From positions 1-23,881 of the forward strand of contig DATDGI010000099.1 in NCBI GenBank assembly GCA_036522155.1: a stretch of 23,881 nucleotides of DNA, read 5' to 3'. The position numbers and the translations under genes are program-made. The notes beneath the pieces were generated by a model, which worked only from the letters and a program-made list of their open reading frames with translations, ran no database searches and was not told the DNA's origin. Below, piece by piece: positions 6,560 through 14,125 of the stretch (the first letter of the stretch is position 1; the number at the start of each line of letters is the position of its first letter). The DNA is from UBA9676 sp036522155 (GTDB lineage Bacteria > Actinomycetota > Actinomycetes > Streptosporangiales > Streptosporangiaceae).

Positions 6560-7207
6560 ATGAGGGCTGTGAACGAGGAGACTGGCCGGGTCAACCAGAA
6601 GCTGCGCACCCGGATGGCGATCGTCGAGGCCTGCCGCGAGGTCATCCGCTCCGGTGGGCCGGTGACGATGCCTGCCGTCGCGCGTGCGGCCCTGGTGTCG
6701 GAGCCGACCGCCTACCGGTATTTCCCGGACCTGATCTCGTTGCTGAATGCGGCCCTGGTGGGGATGTGGCCGAGCCCCGCCGAGGCGCTTGAGCCGGTCG
6801 CAGCATCGGCGGATCCGGTCGAGCGGGTCGCGTTCGCCGCCAAGTTTTTTCTGCGCCGCGTCTTCAGTTACCAGGGGGCGGTGCGGGCGATGATCTCCGC
6901 CACCATCACCCGGCCTGAGCTCGCCGCCCACCGTCCCGGGATACGGTTCGGCCTGATCAACCAGGCACTCGACCCGGTCGCCGGCACTCTCCGGCTGCCA
7001 CCGGAGCGGCTGGCCCAGCTCAAGCACGATCTCGCCGCGATAATCAGCGCGGAAGCCCTGTTCTCGCTCACCGACCTGTGCCGTCTCACCCCCGATGACG
7101 CGGTGGGCAGCCTGGTCCGGACCGCGACCACGATCACCGCAGCCGCCACGCGCGATGACGGCACAGGCCCGTCACAGCTGGGCAAGCGCCGCTCGCCGCG
7201 CCGGTGA
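6560..7207 (+). CDS. TetR/AcrR family transcriptional regulator
   Basis: The N-terminal 60 residues form the TetR helix-turn-helix: RMAIVEACREVIRSGGPVTMPAVARAALVSEPTAYRYFPD, with recognition helix SEPTAYRYF. The remaining 150 residues are a helical ligand-binding and dimerisation domain of no assigned subfamily. ATG 6560 is chosen because GGAGG at 6549-6553 is spaced 6 bases from it; an ATG at 6557 would be too close. It is divergent from the cupin-hydrolase unit, and the shared intergenic region holds two matching palindromic sites. It therefore probably represses both itself and that unit and releases them on binding a small molecule, perhaps the substrate of the hydrolase. The effector is unknown. 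The extreme C-terminus is Arg-rich (LGKRRSPRR). Confidence 0.88.
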   Translation: MRAVNEETGRVNQKLRTRMAIVEACREVIRSGGPVTMPAVARAALVSEPTAYRYFPDLISLLNAALVGMWPSPAEALEPVAASADPVERVAFAAKFFLRRVFSYQGAVRAMISATITRPELAAHRPGIRFGLINQALDPVAGTLRLPPERLAQLKHDLAAIISAEALFSLTDLCRLTPDDAVGSLVRTATTITAAATRDDGTGPSQLGKRRSPRR

Positions 7208-7244
7208 CTGCGTTCAAGCTCACGGCGTTTGCGGCGCGCTCACT

Positions 7245-7272
7245 ATAACGAGTATGCTAATCGTTATGATAA
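7245..7272 (+). promoter_or_regulatory. PadR operon promoter with overlapping palindromes
   Basis: ATAACGA-N9-TCGTTAT (7245-7267) is a perfect inverted repeat, and TTAT-G-ATAA (7264-7272) overlaps its right arm. Two -10 candidates lie inside: TATGCT (7253-7258, with TTGCGG 18 bases upstream) and TATGAT (7265-7270). This AT-rich island in GC-rich DNA is probably where PadR binds to shut off its own operon. Confidence 0.65.
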
Positions 7273-7288
7273 GCGATTGGCTTGGCCG

Positions 7289-7885
7289 GTGAGCGTCCGG
7301 CATGCCCTGCTGGCGCTGCTGAGCGAGGGACCGAAGTACGGCCTGCGGCTGCAGCAGGAGTTCGAGGAGCGGACCGGCGAGGTGTGGCCGCTGAACGTGG
7401 GGCAGGTGTATATCACCCTGCAGCGCCTTGAGCGTGACGGGCTCGTGGAGTCCGGCGGCGAACGCGAGGCAGGCCCGCAGAAGAGGTTTGTGATCACTGC
7501 GGCCGGCAGTGCCGAGCTGGACCGCTGGCTTCGCACCCCTTCCGGCGACGTCCCTCCACCGCGGGATGAGCTTGTCATCAAGGTACTGATCAGCCTGCGG
7601 GTGCCCGGCGCTGATGTGCACGACATCGTGCAGGTCCACCGGCGGCACATGATCGAGTTGATGCAGCGGTACTGGCACCTGAAGGCGGAGGCCGCAGAGG
7701 GCGATATCGGGCTGGCGCTCATCGCCGACGCCGAATTGTTCCGGCTGGATGGGATTGTCCGCTGGCTGGATGCAGCCGACGCCCGGCTGAAGCTGCATGC
7801 GGCGCCCACTCCGGCCGGCCTGCCTGCCGCGGCTGAGGCACCGGCACCGCCGGCGCAAAGGCCGGGAGCGGAGGTACAGCGATGA
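7289..7885 (+). CDS. PadR family transcriptional regulator
   Basis: The product (198 residues from GTG 7289) starts SVRHALLALLSEGPKYGLRLQQEFEERTG, the classic PadR winged-helix N-terminus. It continues GQVYITLQRLERDGLVE (recognition helix and wing), and a helical C-terminal dimerisation domain covers about residues 85-175. The last 30 residues are Ala/Pro-rich and probably disordered. The start is uncertain. GTG 7289 fits the family best. TTG 7277 would add AWP-type residues and lies 6 bases after a TATGAT -10, so a leaderless TTG start is possible. PadR repressors commonly control their own operon with an efflux pump and are released by a drug or stress compound. Here the stop overlaps the start of the ABC ATPase gene (ATGA), so regulator and transporter are co-transcribed. 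Confidence 0.9.
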   Translation: MSVRHALLALLSEGPKYGLRLQQEFEERTGEVWPLNVGQVYITLQRLERDGLVESGGEREAGPQKRFVITAAGSAELDRWLRTPSGDVPPPRDELVIKVLISLRVPGADVHDIVQVHRRHMIELMQRYWHLKAEAAEGDIGLALIADAELFRLDGIVRWLDAADARLKLHAAPTPAGLPAAAEAPAPPAQRPGAEVQR

Positions 7886-8607
7886 CGGCGGTGCTGGAGC
7901 TGCGCGAGGTGTCGAAGGTCTACGGGACCGGGGCTGCCCAGGTGGATGCGCTGCGCCGGGTCAGCCTGTCGGTCGGCGGTGGTGAACTGGTGGCGGTCAT
8001 GGGGCCGAGCGGCTCTGGCAAGAGCACACTCCTGACCATCGCGGGCAGCCTGGAGGAGCCCACCAGCGGCCAGGTGCTGGTAGCCGGGAACGATCTGTCG
8101 GGTATCTCGCCTAACGACCAGGCGAAACTGCGCCGCCGCCTGATCGGTTATGTCTTTCAGGATTTCAACCTGCTCGCCGGGCTGACCGCGGTTGAGAACG
8201 TCACGCTGCCGCTGGAACTGGACGGCGTCGGGATGAAGGCCGCGCGCCCGGCCGGGATGAAGGCCCTGGCGGAGCTGGGTGTTGCTGACCGGGCTGACCG
8301 TTTCCCCGATGAGCTGTCCGGCGGGGAGCGGCAGCGCGTGGCGATCGCGCGCGCGGTGGTGGGTGACCGCCAGGTTCTGCTCGCCGACGAGCCAACAGGC
8401 GCCCTGGACTCAGTGAATGGCGAGGCGGTCATGCGGCTGCTGCTCACAGCCTGCCGGCGCGGGGTGGCCGGGGTGGTCGTGACTCATGACGCGCAGTTCG
8501 CGTCCTGTGCTGACCGGGTGGTGTTCCTGCGCGACGGGCGGATCATCGATCAGACCCGGACGCCGCCGGGCCCGGAATCGCTGCTCACGCCGGGCCCGCA
8601 GCGATGA
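7882..8607 (+). CDS. ABC transporter ATP-binding protein (MacB/LolD type)
   Basis: The 241-residue ATPase has all ABC motifs in order: Walker A GPSGSGKST (residues 41-49), Q-loop Q93 in VFQDFNLL, signature LSGGE (145-149), Walker B VLLADE (165-170), D-loop ALDS (174-177) and H-loop H202 in VVVTHD. The VFQDFNLL and SGGERQRVAIARA sequences place it in the MacB/LolD/FtsE group, which works with FtsX-type permeases. Such pairs act as mechanotransducing exporters for peptides or antibiotics, or in lipoprotein release. Both ends overlap neighbours by ATGA (PadR upstream, permease downstream), giving tight translational coupling. The C-terminal 20 residues are Pro-rich and outside the catalytic core. 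The substrate is unknown, but PadR control suggests an inducible resistance or export function. Confidence 0.94.
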   Translation: MTAVLELREVSKVYGTGAAQVDALRRVSLSVGGGELVAVMGPSGSGKSTLLTIAGSLEEPTSGQVLVAGNDLSGISPNDQAKLRRRLIGYVFQDFNLLAGLTAVENVTLPLELDGVGMKAARPAGMKALAELGVADRADRFPDELSGGERQRVAIARAVVGDRQVLLADEPTGALDSVNGEAVMRLLLTACRRGVAGVVVTHDAQFASCADRVVFLRDGRIIDQTRTPPGPESLLTPGPQR

Positions 8608-11090
8608 GCGCGACGCTGCGTGACCGGCCCGTCCTGCCCGGCCCTGCTGGCGGCGGGGTCCCGGCCCGCCGGGCGGTAGCCCGGTGGGCGTGGCGGCTGT
8701 TCCGCCGTGAGTGGCGGCAGCAGATCCTGGTCCTCGTGCTGCTGATCCTCACGGTCGCGGCGGCTGCCTTCAGCGTGTCAGCTGCCTACAACGTGGCGTC
8801 CCTGCCCGGCCCCCAGTTCGGATCCGCCAACCACCTGCTGCAGTTCGACGGGACCAATCCGAAGGTTCTGGCTGTGGACATCGCGGCGGCCAGGAAGGCA
8901 TTCGGGACCATCCAGGTGATCGGCCGCCGGTTCGTGCCGATCCCGGGCTCGGCCCAGACCGTCGAGTTCCGGGCGCAGAACCCGCATGGCCCTTACAGCG
9001 GCCCGATGATCGCCCTGACCCAGGGCCGCTACCCCTCAGGCGCCGGGCAAGCCGCCGTCACCGGCCAGATAGCGCAGACCCTCCAGCTGCGCATCGGCTC
9101 CCTGCTGTCCCTCGGCGGCCATCACCAGACGGTGACCGGCATCGTCGAGAACCCCAGCGACCTGGGTGACCAGTTCGTTCTCGTCTCGCCCGCGGGCGCA
9201 GGCCCGCCGCAGTCGGTGACGGTGCTGCTGAACGCCAGTCCGGCCACTTTCGGCGCCTTCCGCGCCGGATTCCGCGGCCCGTTGGACTGGCAGGCGCGGG
9301 GCGCCAGCACCCAGGGAGCTGTCGCCGGCGGCATGCTCGGTGCTGTCACGGTCTTGCTGCTCCTGGTCTCCCTGGTAGCAGCCGCGGGCTTCGCCGTGAT
9401 CGCCGCGCGCCGACAGCGCCAGCTCGGCATGCTCGCCGCGATTGGGGCGACGCGCAAGCAGCTCCGGATGGTCATGGTCGCGGGCGGAGCGGTGGTGGGC
9501 GTCATTGCCGCCGGTGCCGGGACCGCGCTCGGTCTGGCGGCGTGGATTGCCGCCGCCCCAGGCCTGGACACATTCGCCGGGCACCGGATCGACCGGCTCG
9601 CGATCCCGTGGGACCTGGTCGCGCTGGGCATGCTGCTCGCCGTCGCGACGGCGACCGCCGCGGCGTGGTGGCCAGCGCGGGCCGCCGCCCGGCTACCGGT
9701 TACGCTCGCCCTGTCAGCCCGGCCGCCGCGGCCCAGGCCCGCACACCGCCCGGCCATGCTGGCCGTCCTGATGATCGTGGCGGGCGTCGTCTTCCTCGGC
9801 CTGGCCAACCAGACCCGCCCCCCGCTGATCATCGCCGGCGCGCTGGCGATGACCCTGGGGATCTTGCTGATCAGCCCGCTAGCCATCCGGGCACTCGCCG
9901 CGCTGGGCGGTCGCGCGCCGGTCGCGGTGCGGCTGGCGCTGCGGGACCTCGCCCGTCACCAGGCCCGCTCCGGGGCGGCCCTGGCCGCGATCAGCCTCGC
10001 CCTGGGGATCGCCGCGGCGATCATCATCAGCTCGGCCGCTGACAAATCCGCCGCCAATGTGGGCAACCTGCCGGACACTCAGATCCTGGTCTGGAGCGGC
10101 CAGCCAGAGGGCGCAAGTGGCCCGTATGGTCCGGTCGTCCCGGTCCGGACGCCCGCCCAGCTGCGCGTCCTGGCCGCTGCCGTGCACCAGATCGCCGGGC
10201 CGCTGCATCACTCCGAAGTAATCGCGCTCGACATGCCCGTCAACCCCGCCGACAAGCCGCAGCCCGGCGGGCAAGGCAGCCAGGGAGGGAAGCCGGTAGC
10301 TGCCCTGGGCGCCCCGCAGAACCCAGCCTCCAGCGGCCGGGGAGGGACCTACAGCACGATCCCCCTCTATGTCGCTACGCCAGCCGCACTCCGCTACCTC
10401 AGGATCAGCCCCGCCACGATCACCCCGGCCACCGATTTCCTCACCGTCCACGCAGGGCAGCTCGTGGTCACCACACCCTCCACCTTTGCGACGGTCACCC
10501 ACGTGCAGCGGATCCAGGCCCCGTCCTACACCTCCCAGCCCACCTCGCTGATGACCCTGGGCGCGCTGCACCGGCGGGGCTGGACGCAGATACAGTCGGG
10601 CTGGCTCGTCCAGTCCGACAAGCCCATTACCGCCGCGCAGCTCGCGGCCGCACGGGACGTGGCCGCGAAAGCGGGCCTGATCATCGAGGCCAGGAACAGC
10701 CAGGCCTCACTGGCCACGATCAGCGCCGCGGCGACGGCCGCCGGGGCACTGCTCGCCCTTGGCGTCCTCGCCATGACCGTGGCGCTGATGCGCACCGAGG
10801 CCACCGGCGACCTGCGCACCCTCACCGCCGCCGGAGCCACCAGCACGACCCGGCGCACGCTCACCGCCGCCACCGCCGGCGGGCTGGCCCTGCTCGGCGC
10901 ACTCATCGGATCCGCTGGCGCCTACCTCGCGCTGGCCGCCGGGCACCGCAGCGACCTCAGCACCCTGAGCCGTGTGCCATTTCTGTACCTAGCCATCACG
11001 GTTCTCGCTGTTCCCGTCGCCGCTGCCCTCACCGGCTGGATCCTCGCCGGGCGCAAGCCACCATCCATCGCCCGCCGGGTGCTCGAGTGA
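8604..11090 (+). CDS. FtsX-domain ABC transporter permease
   Basis: This 828-residue permease contains two FtsX-like modules. A first membrane helix at about residues 41-60 is followed by an extracellular domain to about residue 238. A helix group then covers about 242-425, including the cytoplasmic motif RRQRQLGMLAAIGATRKQLR typical of FtsX permeases. A further helix near 460-475 precedes a second extracellular domain of about 230 residues, which carries a Gly/Pro/Gln-rich insert near residue 550. Three C-terminal helices lie at about 715-817. This ten-helix, two-loop layout is the usual fused form in actinobacteria. It forms the membrane part of the exporter with the ATPase encoded just upstream (ATGA overlap). 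No partner gene for a periplasmic adaptor is present, as expected for a single-membrane organism. The cargo is unknown. Confidence 0.92.
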   Translation: MSATLRDRPVLPGPAGGGVPARRAVARWAWRLFRREWRQQILVLVLLILTVAAAAFSVSAAYNVASLPGPQFGSANHLLQFDGTNPKVLAVDIAAARKAFGTIQVIGRRFVPIPGSAQTVEFRAQNPHGPYSGPMIALTQGRYPSGAGQAAVTGQIAQTLQLRIGSLLSLGGHHQTVTGIVENPSDLGDQFVLVSPAGAGPPQSVTVLLNASPATFGAFRAGFRGPLDWQARGASTQGAVAGGMLGAVTVLLLLVSLVAAAGFAVIAARRQRQLGMLAAIGATRKQLRMVMVAGGAVVGVIAAGAGTALGLAAWIAAAPGLDTFAGHRIDRLAIPWDLVALGMLLAVATATAAAWWPARAAARLPVTLALSARPPRPRPAHRPAMLAVLMIVAGVVFLGLANQTRPPLIIAGALAMTLGILLISPLAIRALAALGGRAPVAVRLALRDLARHQARSGAALAAISLALGIAAAIIISSAADKSAANVGNLPDTQILVWSGQPEGASGPYGPVVPVRTPAQLRVLAAAVHQIAGPLHHSEVIALDMPVNPADKPQPGGQGSQGGKPVAALGAPQNPASSGRGGTYSTIPLYVATPAALRYLRISPATITPATDFLTVHAGQLVVTTPSTFATVTHVQRIQAPSYTSQPTSLMTLGALHRRGWTQIQSGWLVQSDKPITAAQLAAARDVAAKAGLIIEARNSQASLATISAAATAAGALLALGVLAMTVALMRTEATGDLRTLTAAGATSTTRRTLTAATAGGLALLGALIGSAGAYLALAAGHRSDLSTLSRVPFLYLAITVLAVPVAAALTGWILAGRKPPSIARRVLE

Positions 11091-11190
11091 CACCAACATC
11101 CTGAGCAACGATCACAGACCGCGGCCCGGCGATGCCGATCCCCCGCAGTCGCCAGCAAGCCGTTTCTGCCGATCGCGCCAGACCGCCTCC

Positions 11191-11451
11191 TTACCGGCTC
11201 TGCCGGTGAGACAGGACATCGGGGTCGCGGGCCTCCGGCAGGCTCAGGTGCTCGGCCAGCCACGGCCCGGTCACGCTGCCCGGGGCACGCGCGACGTCCT
11301 CCGGCGTCCCCGCCGCGACGATGTGCCCGCCGTCCGGGCCGCCGCCCGGGCCCATGTCGATGAGATGGTCGGCGGCGGCGAGCAGGTCCAGGTCGTGGTC
11401 GATGACGATGATCGTGGCCCCCGCCGCCAGCAGCCGGTCGAACACGCGCCT
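11191..11451 (-). pseudogene. uvrA-like gene, 3' fragment only
   Basis: The last 86 codons match the C-terminus of UvrA or UvrA-like ATPases. The segment TIIVIDHDLDLLAAADHLID is the Walker B/H-loop end of the second ABC domain. It is followed by the typical UvrA tail MGPGGGPDGGHIVAAGTPEDVA and a short terminal extension. UvrA proteins are about 750-950 residues, so more than 85% is missing. Upstream of about 11451 the minus frame stays open but is only the antisense of the LuxR fragment and has no UvrA character. The remnant cannot make a working protein and has no start signal. Its break point coincides with that of the LuxR fragment on the other strand. Confidence 0.8.
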
Positions 11452-11455
11452 GCGA

Positions 11456-12175
11456 TCGCAGCTCGAGGGGTCGCACGCGCTGGCGAACCAGGTGACCGGC
11501 TGGCTGCTTGCTACCCAAGCCCGCCTCGGGAGGCCCGGCGAGGCCCGCGTCCTGCTCGCGGCGCTCGATGACGAGCGGGCCGGCTCGGGCGAGATCCGTA
11601 ATGCGTACGCGGTGATCTGCCTCGAGGAAGGCGATCCGGCCGCGGCGCTGGCCGCCGTGCAGGGTGTCGTGGACGGTACGGCGCCGGTCATCGGTTACGT
11701 CACGGTTGTCGAAGCTCACCTGCTGGCCGGGCTCGCCCATCGTCAGCTCGGTGATCAGCGCGCGGCCAGCCAGGCCGCCGAACGCGCCCTCGCTCTCGCC
11801 GAGCCTGACCGGCTGGTACTGCCGTTCGCGATGACACGCTCGCGGGAGCTGCTGGAGGCGCTGCCGCGGCACGAGACAGCGCACGCCGCGCTGCTCACCG
11901 ACATCCTCGACATCATGCGAGGCTCGTCCCCCCCGGCCAGAGACCGGTCGTCATCGCCGCCAGCGGAGGAGCTCAGCCCGGGCGAGCTCAGGGTGCTGCG
12001 GTATCTGCCGACCAACCTGTCCAGGCCGGAGATCGCCAGCGAACTGTCCGTCTCGGTGAACACGGTCAACACGCACGTCCGCAACATCTACGCCAAGCTC
12101 CAGGCCCGTGATCGCTCCTCGGCCGTGCAGCGTGCGCGAGAGCTGCGGCTGCTGTCGGCGGGCCGCGCGCGTTAG
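11456..12175 (+). pseudogene. LuxR (MalT-like) regulator, C-terminal fragment
   Basis: About 239 codons remain of a large regulator of the MalT/LAL type, normally around 850-950 residues. The remaining part begins in the tetratricopeptide region (QLEGSHALANQVTGWLL, then ATQARLGRPGEARVLLAALDD). It continues through YVTVVEAHLLAGLAHRQLGD to the C-terminal DNA-binding domain, LSPGELRVLRYLPTNLSRPEIASELSVSVNTVNTHVRNIYAKL, quoted here in parts. The ATPase domain is absent, and no promoter or ribosome site precedes the fragment. A GTG at 11492 could in principle start a 227-residue product with TPR plus helix-turn-helix, so residual DNA binding is not excluded. The helix-turn-helix itself looks undamaged. 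The cut lies against the uvrA-like remnant. Confidence 0.8.
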
Positions 12176-12182
12176 GTTGGCC

Positions 12183-12198
12183 CCGCGCACTCGCGCGG
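12183..12198 (+). terminator. GC hairpin after the LuxR fragment
   Basis: CCGCGC (12183-12188) pairs with GCGCGG (12193-12198) around ACTC, 8 bases after the stop codon. There is no T-run, so it would be a weak or I-shaped terminator of the kind found in high-GC actinobacteria. Confidence 0.35.
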
Positions 12199-12201
12199 CG
12201 G

Positions 12202-12218
12202 TCACCAGATTCTGGTGA
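12202..12218. promoter_or_regulatory. 17-bp palindrome, copy 1 (operator candidate)
   Basis: TCACCAGATTCTGGTGA is a near-perfect palindrome (TCACCAGA-T-TCTGGTGA) that ends on the first base of the ATG at 12218. CAGATT inside it, 6 bases before that ATG, could act as a -10. A second version of the site lies at 12470-12486. Confidence 0.55.
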
Positions 12219-12502
12219 TGAGGATTCACCTGCCCGCGCCCGACCATGGCTTCATGGACCCAGCGCCCGCCTGGTATGCGATCCAGGTCCACGGCCACCT
12301 CGGCGCCACGGTGCTGTCGGCGTTCCCGGCGCTGGTGCCGCAGCACCAGGGCGCCGACACCGTGCTCACCGGGCTGCTGGACCGGTCGGCACTCTATGGC
12401 GTCCTGGCTGAGGTCGAGGCGCTCGGCCTCGACCTGGTCGAGGTCCGCCAGCTCTCCGCCCAGCGCGAATCACCAGAATTAGGTGAGAGCCGCTCACCGT
12501 GA
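12218..12502 (+). CDS. Small uncharacterised protein (up to 94 residues)
   Basis: I do not know a named family. The core AWYAIQVHGHLGATVLSAFP, then DTVLTGLLDRSALYGVLAEVEALGLDLVEVRQL, reads like a compact alpha-beta domain. It resembles small actinobacterial proteins often found next to MalT-type LuxR genes, which is its position here, directly after the truncated LuxR fragment. That association is recalled knowledge and not something the sequence proves. The start could be ATG 12218 (inside the palindrome, leaderless) or ATG 12254, which would give an 82-residue protein beginning MDPAPAWYAIQ. No Shine-Dalgarno helps decide. The last residues are polar (SPELGESRSP) and overlap the second palindrome, which may control the next gene. 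Confidence 0.65.
   Translation: MRIHLPAPDHGFMDPAPAWYAIQVHGHLGATVLSAFPALVPQHQGADTVLTGLLDRSALYGVLAEVEALGLDLVEVRQLSAQRESPELGESRSP
12470..12486. promoter_or_regulatory. 17-bp palindrome, copy 2 (operator candidate)
   Basis: TCACCAGAATTAGGTGA has the same TCACC-N7-GGTGA arms as copy 1 and matches it at 14 of 17 positions. It lies 66 bases upstream of the isochorismatase-family ATG at 12553, inside the end of the small gene. A further TCACcGTGA follows at 12494-12502. Confidence 0.55.
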
Positions 12503-12552
12503 TGGCCACTAACTTCGGGGCACCCGAAGCCCGCTAGGAGAAGGTGCCACCC

Positions 12553-13170
12553 ATGACCAGTGCGCCAGTCCGGGACCCGCTCTCAGACCATCTCATCACT
12601 CCGCAGAATGCAGCGCTCCTGCTCATCGACTACCAGCCCTGGCAGCTGGCGGGGGTCCACTCGATGGATCGCGACCTCCTGCTCAAGAACGCCGTCTCGA
12701 CGGTCAGGACCATCAAGACCTTCGACGTCCCGGTCGTGCACTCGACCATCAACGTCGCCACCGGCCGGGGAGGGCCAACCCTCCCCGAACTCGCCGACCT
12801 GCTGACCGACGACAAGCCGCTCGACCGGACCACGACCAACTCCTGGGAGGACATCGAACTCGTGCAGGCCGTCCGCGCAACCGGCCGCCGCAAGCTCATC
12901 ATCTGCGCTCTGTGGACCGAAATCTGCATGGCCTTTACCGCACTCGACGCGCTGCGCGAGGGATATGAGGTCTACCCCGTTGTCGACGCGATCGGCGGCA
13001 CCTCACCCGAGGCCCACCGCGCCGGCCTTGACCGCGTCATGCAAGCGGGCGGGCAGCCGATCAGCTGGGTCTCTCTCGCGGTCGAGCTGCAGCGCGACTG
13101 GGCCCGCCAGGACACCGTCGCATCGATCATCGAGATCGTCCTCACCGACCGCCTGCTGAAGGAGCAATAG
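12553..13170 (+). CDS. Isochorismatase-family cysteine hydrolase (YcaC-like)
   Basis: This 205-residue protein has the isochorismatase/nicotinamidase alpha-beta-alpha fold. The first strand AALLLIDYQPWQ carries the catalytic Asp (D26). The nucleophile strand KLIICALWTEICMAFTALDAL carries Cys C125 in the TEIC motif. The region RTTTNSWEDIELVQAV resembles the YcaC-like branch, whose members have unknown or promiscuous amidase activity, so isochorismate is unlikely to be the substrate. The ATG at 12553 is chosen because GAAGG ends 8 bases before it, whereas a GTG at 12544 is only 3 bases from AGGAG. It probably has its own promoter just downstream of the second 17-bp palindrome. The protein is cytoplasmic, with no signal peptide. 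Confidence 0.88.
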   Translation: MTSAPVRDPLSDHLITPQNAALLLIDYQPWQLAGVHSMDRDLLLKNAVSTVRTIKTFDVPVVHSTINVATGRGGPTLPELADLLTDDKPLDRTTTNSWEDIELVQAVRATGRRKLIICALWTEICMAFTALDALREGYEVYPVVDAIGGTSPEAHRAGLDRVMQAGGQPISWVSLAVELQRDWARQDTVASIIEIVLTDRLLKEQ

Positions 13171-13216
13171 CACCTCCGTGGCCTCCTGGCCTGCCCGGCG
13201 GCGCCGTTGCCCGGCA

Positions 13217-13402
13217 ATGAGGTTCCCCGCAGACGTCAGCAGCCTGGCGTGCCTGCTTCTCCTCGCGCTCGTCATCATCGGTGTGATCCGTCACGCAACA
13301 CGCATCCGCCGCCGGCGCCGGGCGTGGGATCTGCCGGCTGGTGCCATCAGCCAGTCGGCCGGATCCCCGCAGCCACCCAGCTCGGGAATTGGCGAACAAT
13401 GA
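13217..13402 (+). CDS. Possible small single-pass membrane protein
   Basis: A 61-residue frame starts at ATG 13217. It contains one hydrophobic helix (LACLLLLALVIIGVI), followed by a basic patch (TRIRRRRR) and a polar, probably disordered tail. This is the layout of a small N-out/C-in membrane protein. There is no Shine-Dalgarno, no clear promoter and no recognised family, so it may be a chance frame. If real, it fills most of the 286-base gap between the isochorismatase-family gene and the next minus-strand gene. The rest of that gap shows nothing recognisable. Confidence 0.35.
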   Translation: MRFPADVSSLACLLLLALVIIGVIRHATRIRRRRRAWDLPAGAISQSAGSPQPPSSGIGEQ

Positions 13403-13456
13403 CTAGTAGGTGACCAGTAACGTTGCCAGTTGACCTACGGGCTGCCGGGTCTCTGG

Positions 13457-14074
13457 TCAGAAGGGTATGAATGGCAAGAACACGCCGGAGTGCTCGGCGC
13501 GGACCGTTGCGTCTGGCGGTGCCTCCCGCCTGATCTGCTCGGCGAGTTCCTGAGCGTCGTCCTCATTGTTGGCGCCAACGACCAGGAACCTCCAGCGCCG
13601 CACCACCGCCCGGCCTTCTCGGCGCAGCGTGTCCGCCAGCTCCACTGCCTCGCGATGCGATGGAAACTCGGCCCTGGCCTCCCATTGGGCGAAGCCGGAC
13701 GCCAGGGACTCGGCGCTTTCCGCGTCCAGCAGCCTCTGATGCTCCCCCTGCCGCTCGGCCTCGGTCCGCGGCATAGCCACGTCCGGGTTCTCCCACTCCT
13801 CTTCGATGGGGTGCCAGCGGTGCAGGGCGAACTCCGCCTCGATGCCGTGCTGGGCCAGCATCTGGCGGGCGACCCGCTCGGCCTCTCTGGCGGCGATCTC
13901 GGTCCCGGCGTACAGGAAGATCTGCGAGCCACTTGCGCCCACCACTATCGTCCGGCCGAGCCGGCGGTGGACATCATCTTCCACCTGATGGTCGGAAAAC
14001 GACTGCTTCGCCCGTTTGCCGTGCGCCGGGTCAGCCAGCGAGATCGTCACCCGCCAGTCGTTATGGTCCATCAC
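13457..14074 (-). CDS. Conserved actinobacterial hypothetical protein
   Basis: The 205-residue protein resembles an uncharacterised actinobacterial family, recalled by its WRVTISLADPAHGKRAKQ start, the GSQIFLYAGTEIAAREAERVARQMLAQHG segment (quoted in part), and the central RWHPIEEEWENPDVAMP. It looks like two related alpha-beta halves, since AREAERVARQML in the first is echoed by DDAQELAEQIRREAP in the second. Each half also contains an EVEDD or SHREAVELA helix. No catalytic motif, signal peptide or membrane segment is seen, so it is likely cytosolic with unknown function. The start is GTG 14074, followed immediately by ATG 14071. TAGAGT (14086-14081 on the minus strand) ends 6 bases before the GTG, matching the leaderless pattern elsewhere in the window. 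Confidence 0.8.
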   Translation of the reverse strand: MMDHNDWRVTISLADPAHGKRAKQSFSDHQVEDDVHRRLGRTIVVGASGSQIFLYAGTEIAAREAERVARQMLAQHGIEAEFALHRWHPIEEEWENPDVAMPRTEAERQGEHQRLLDAESAESLASGFAQWEARAEFPSHREAVELADTLRREGRAVVRRWRFLVVGANNEDDAQELAEQIRREAPPDATVRAEHSGVFLPFIPF

Positions 14075-14080
14075 GGCGTG

Positions 14081-14086
14081 ACTCTA
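14081..14086 (-). promoter_or_regulatory. -10 element of a leaderless promoter
   Basis: On the minus strand TAGAGT is followed by 6 bases and then GTG 14074, with no Shine-Dalgarno between. Confidence 0.4.
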
Positions 14087-14125
14087 GCGCACGCATGCTT
14101 CCGGTCTGCCAGGACGAAAGAGCAC

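Noticed and set aside
7229..7288. TTG start of the PadR gene at 7229
   Set aside because: It would place the promoter and operator palindrome inside the coding sequence; PadR homologues start near SVRHALLALL.
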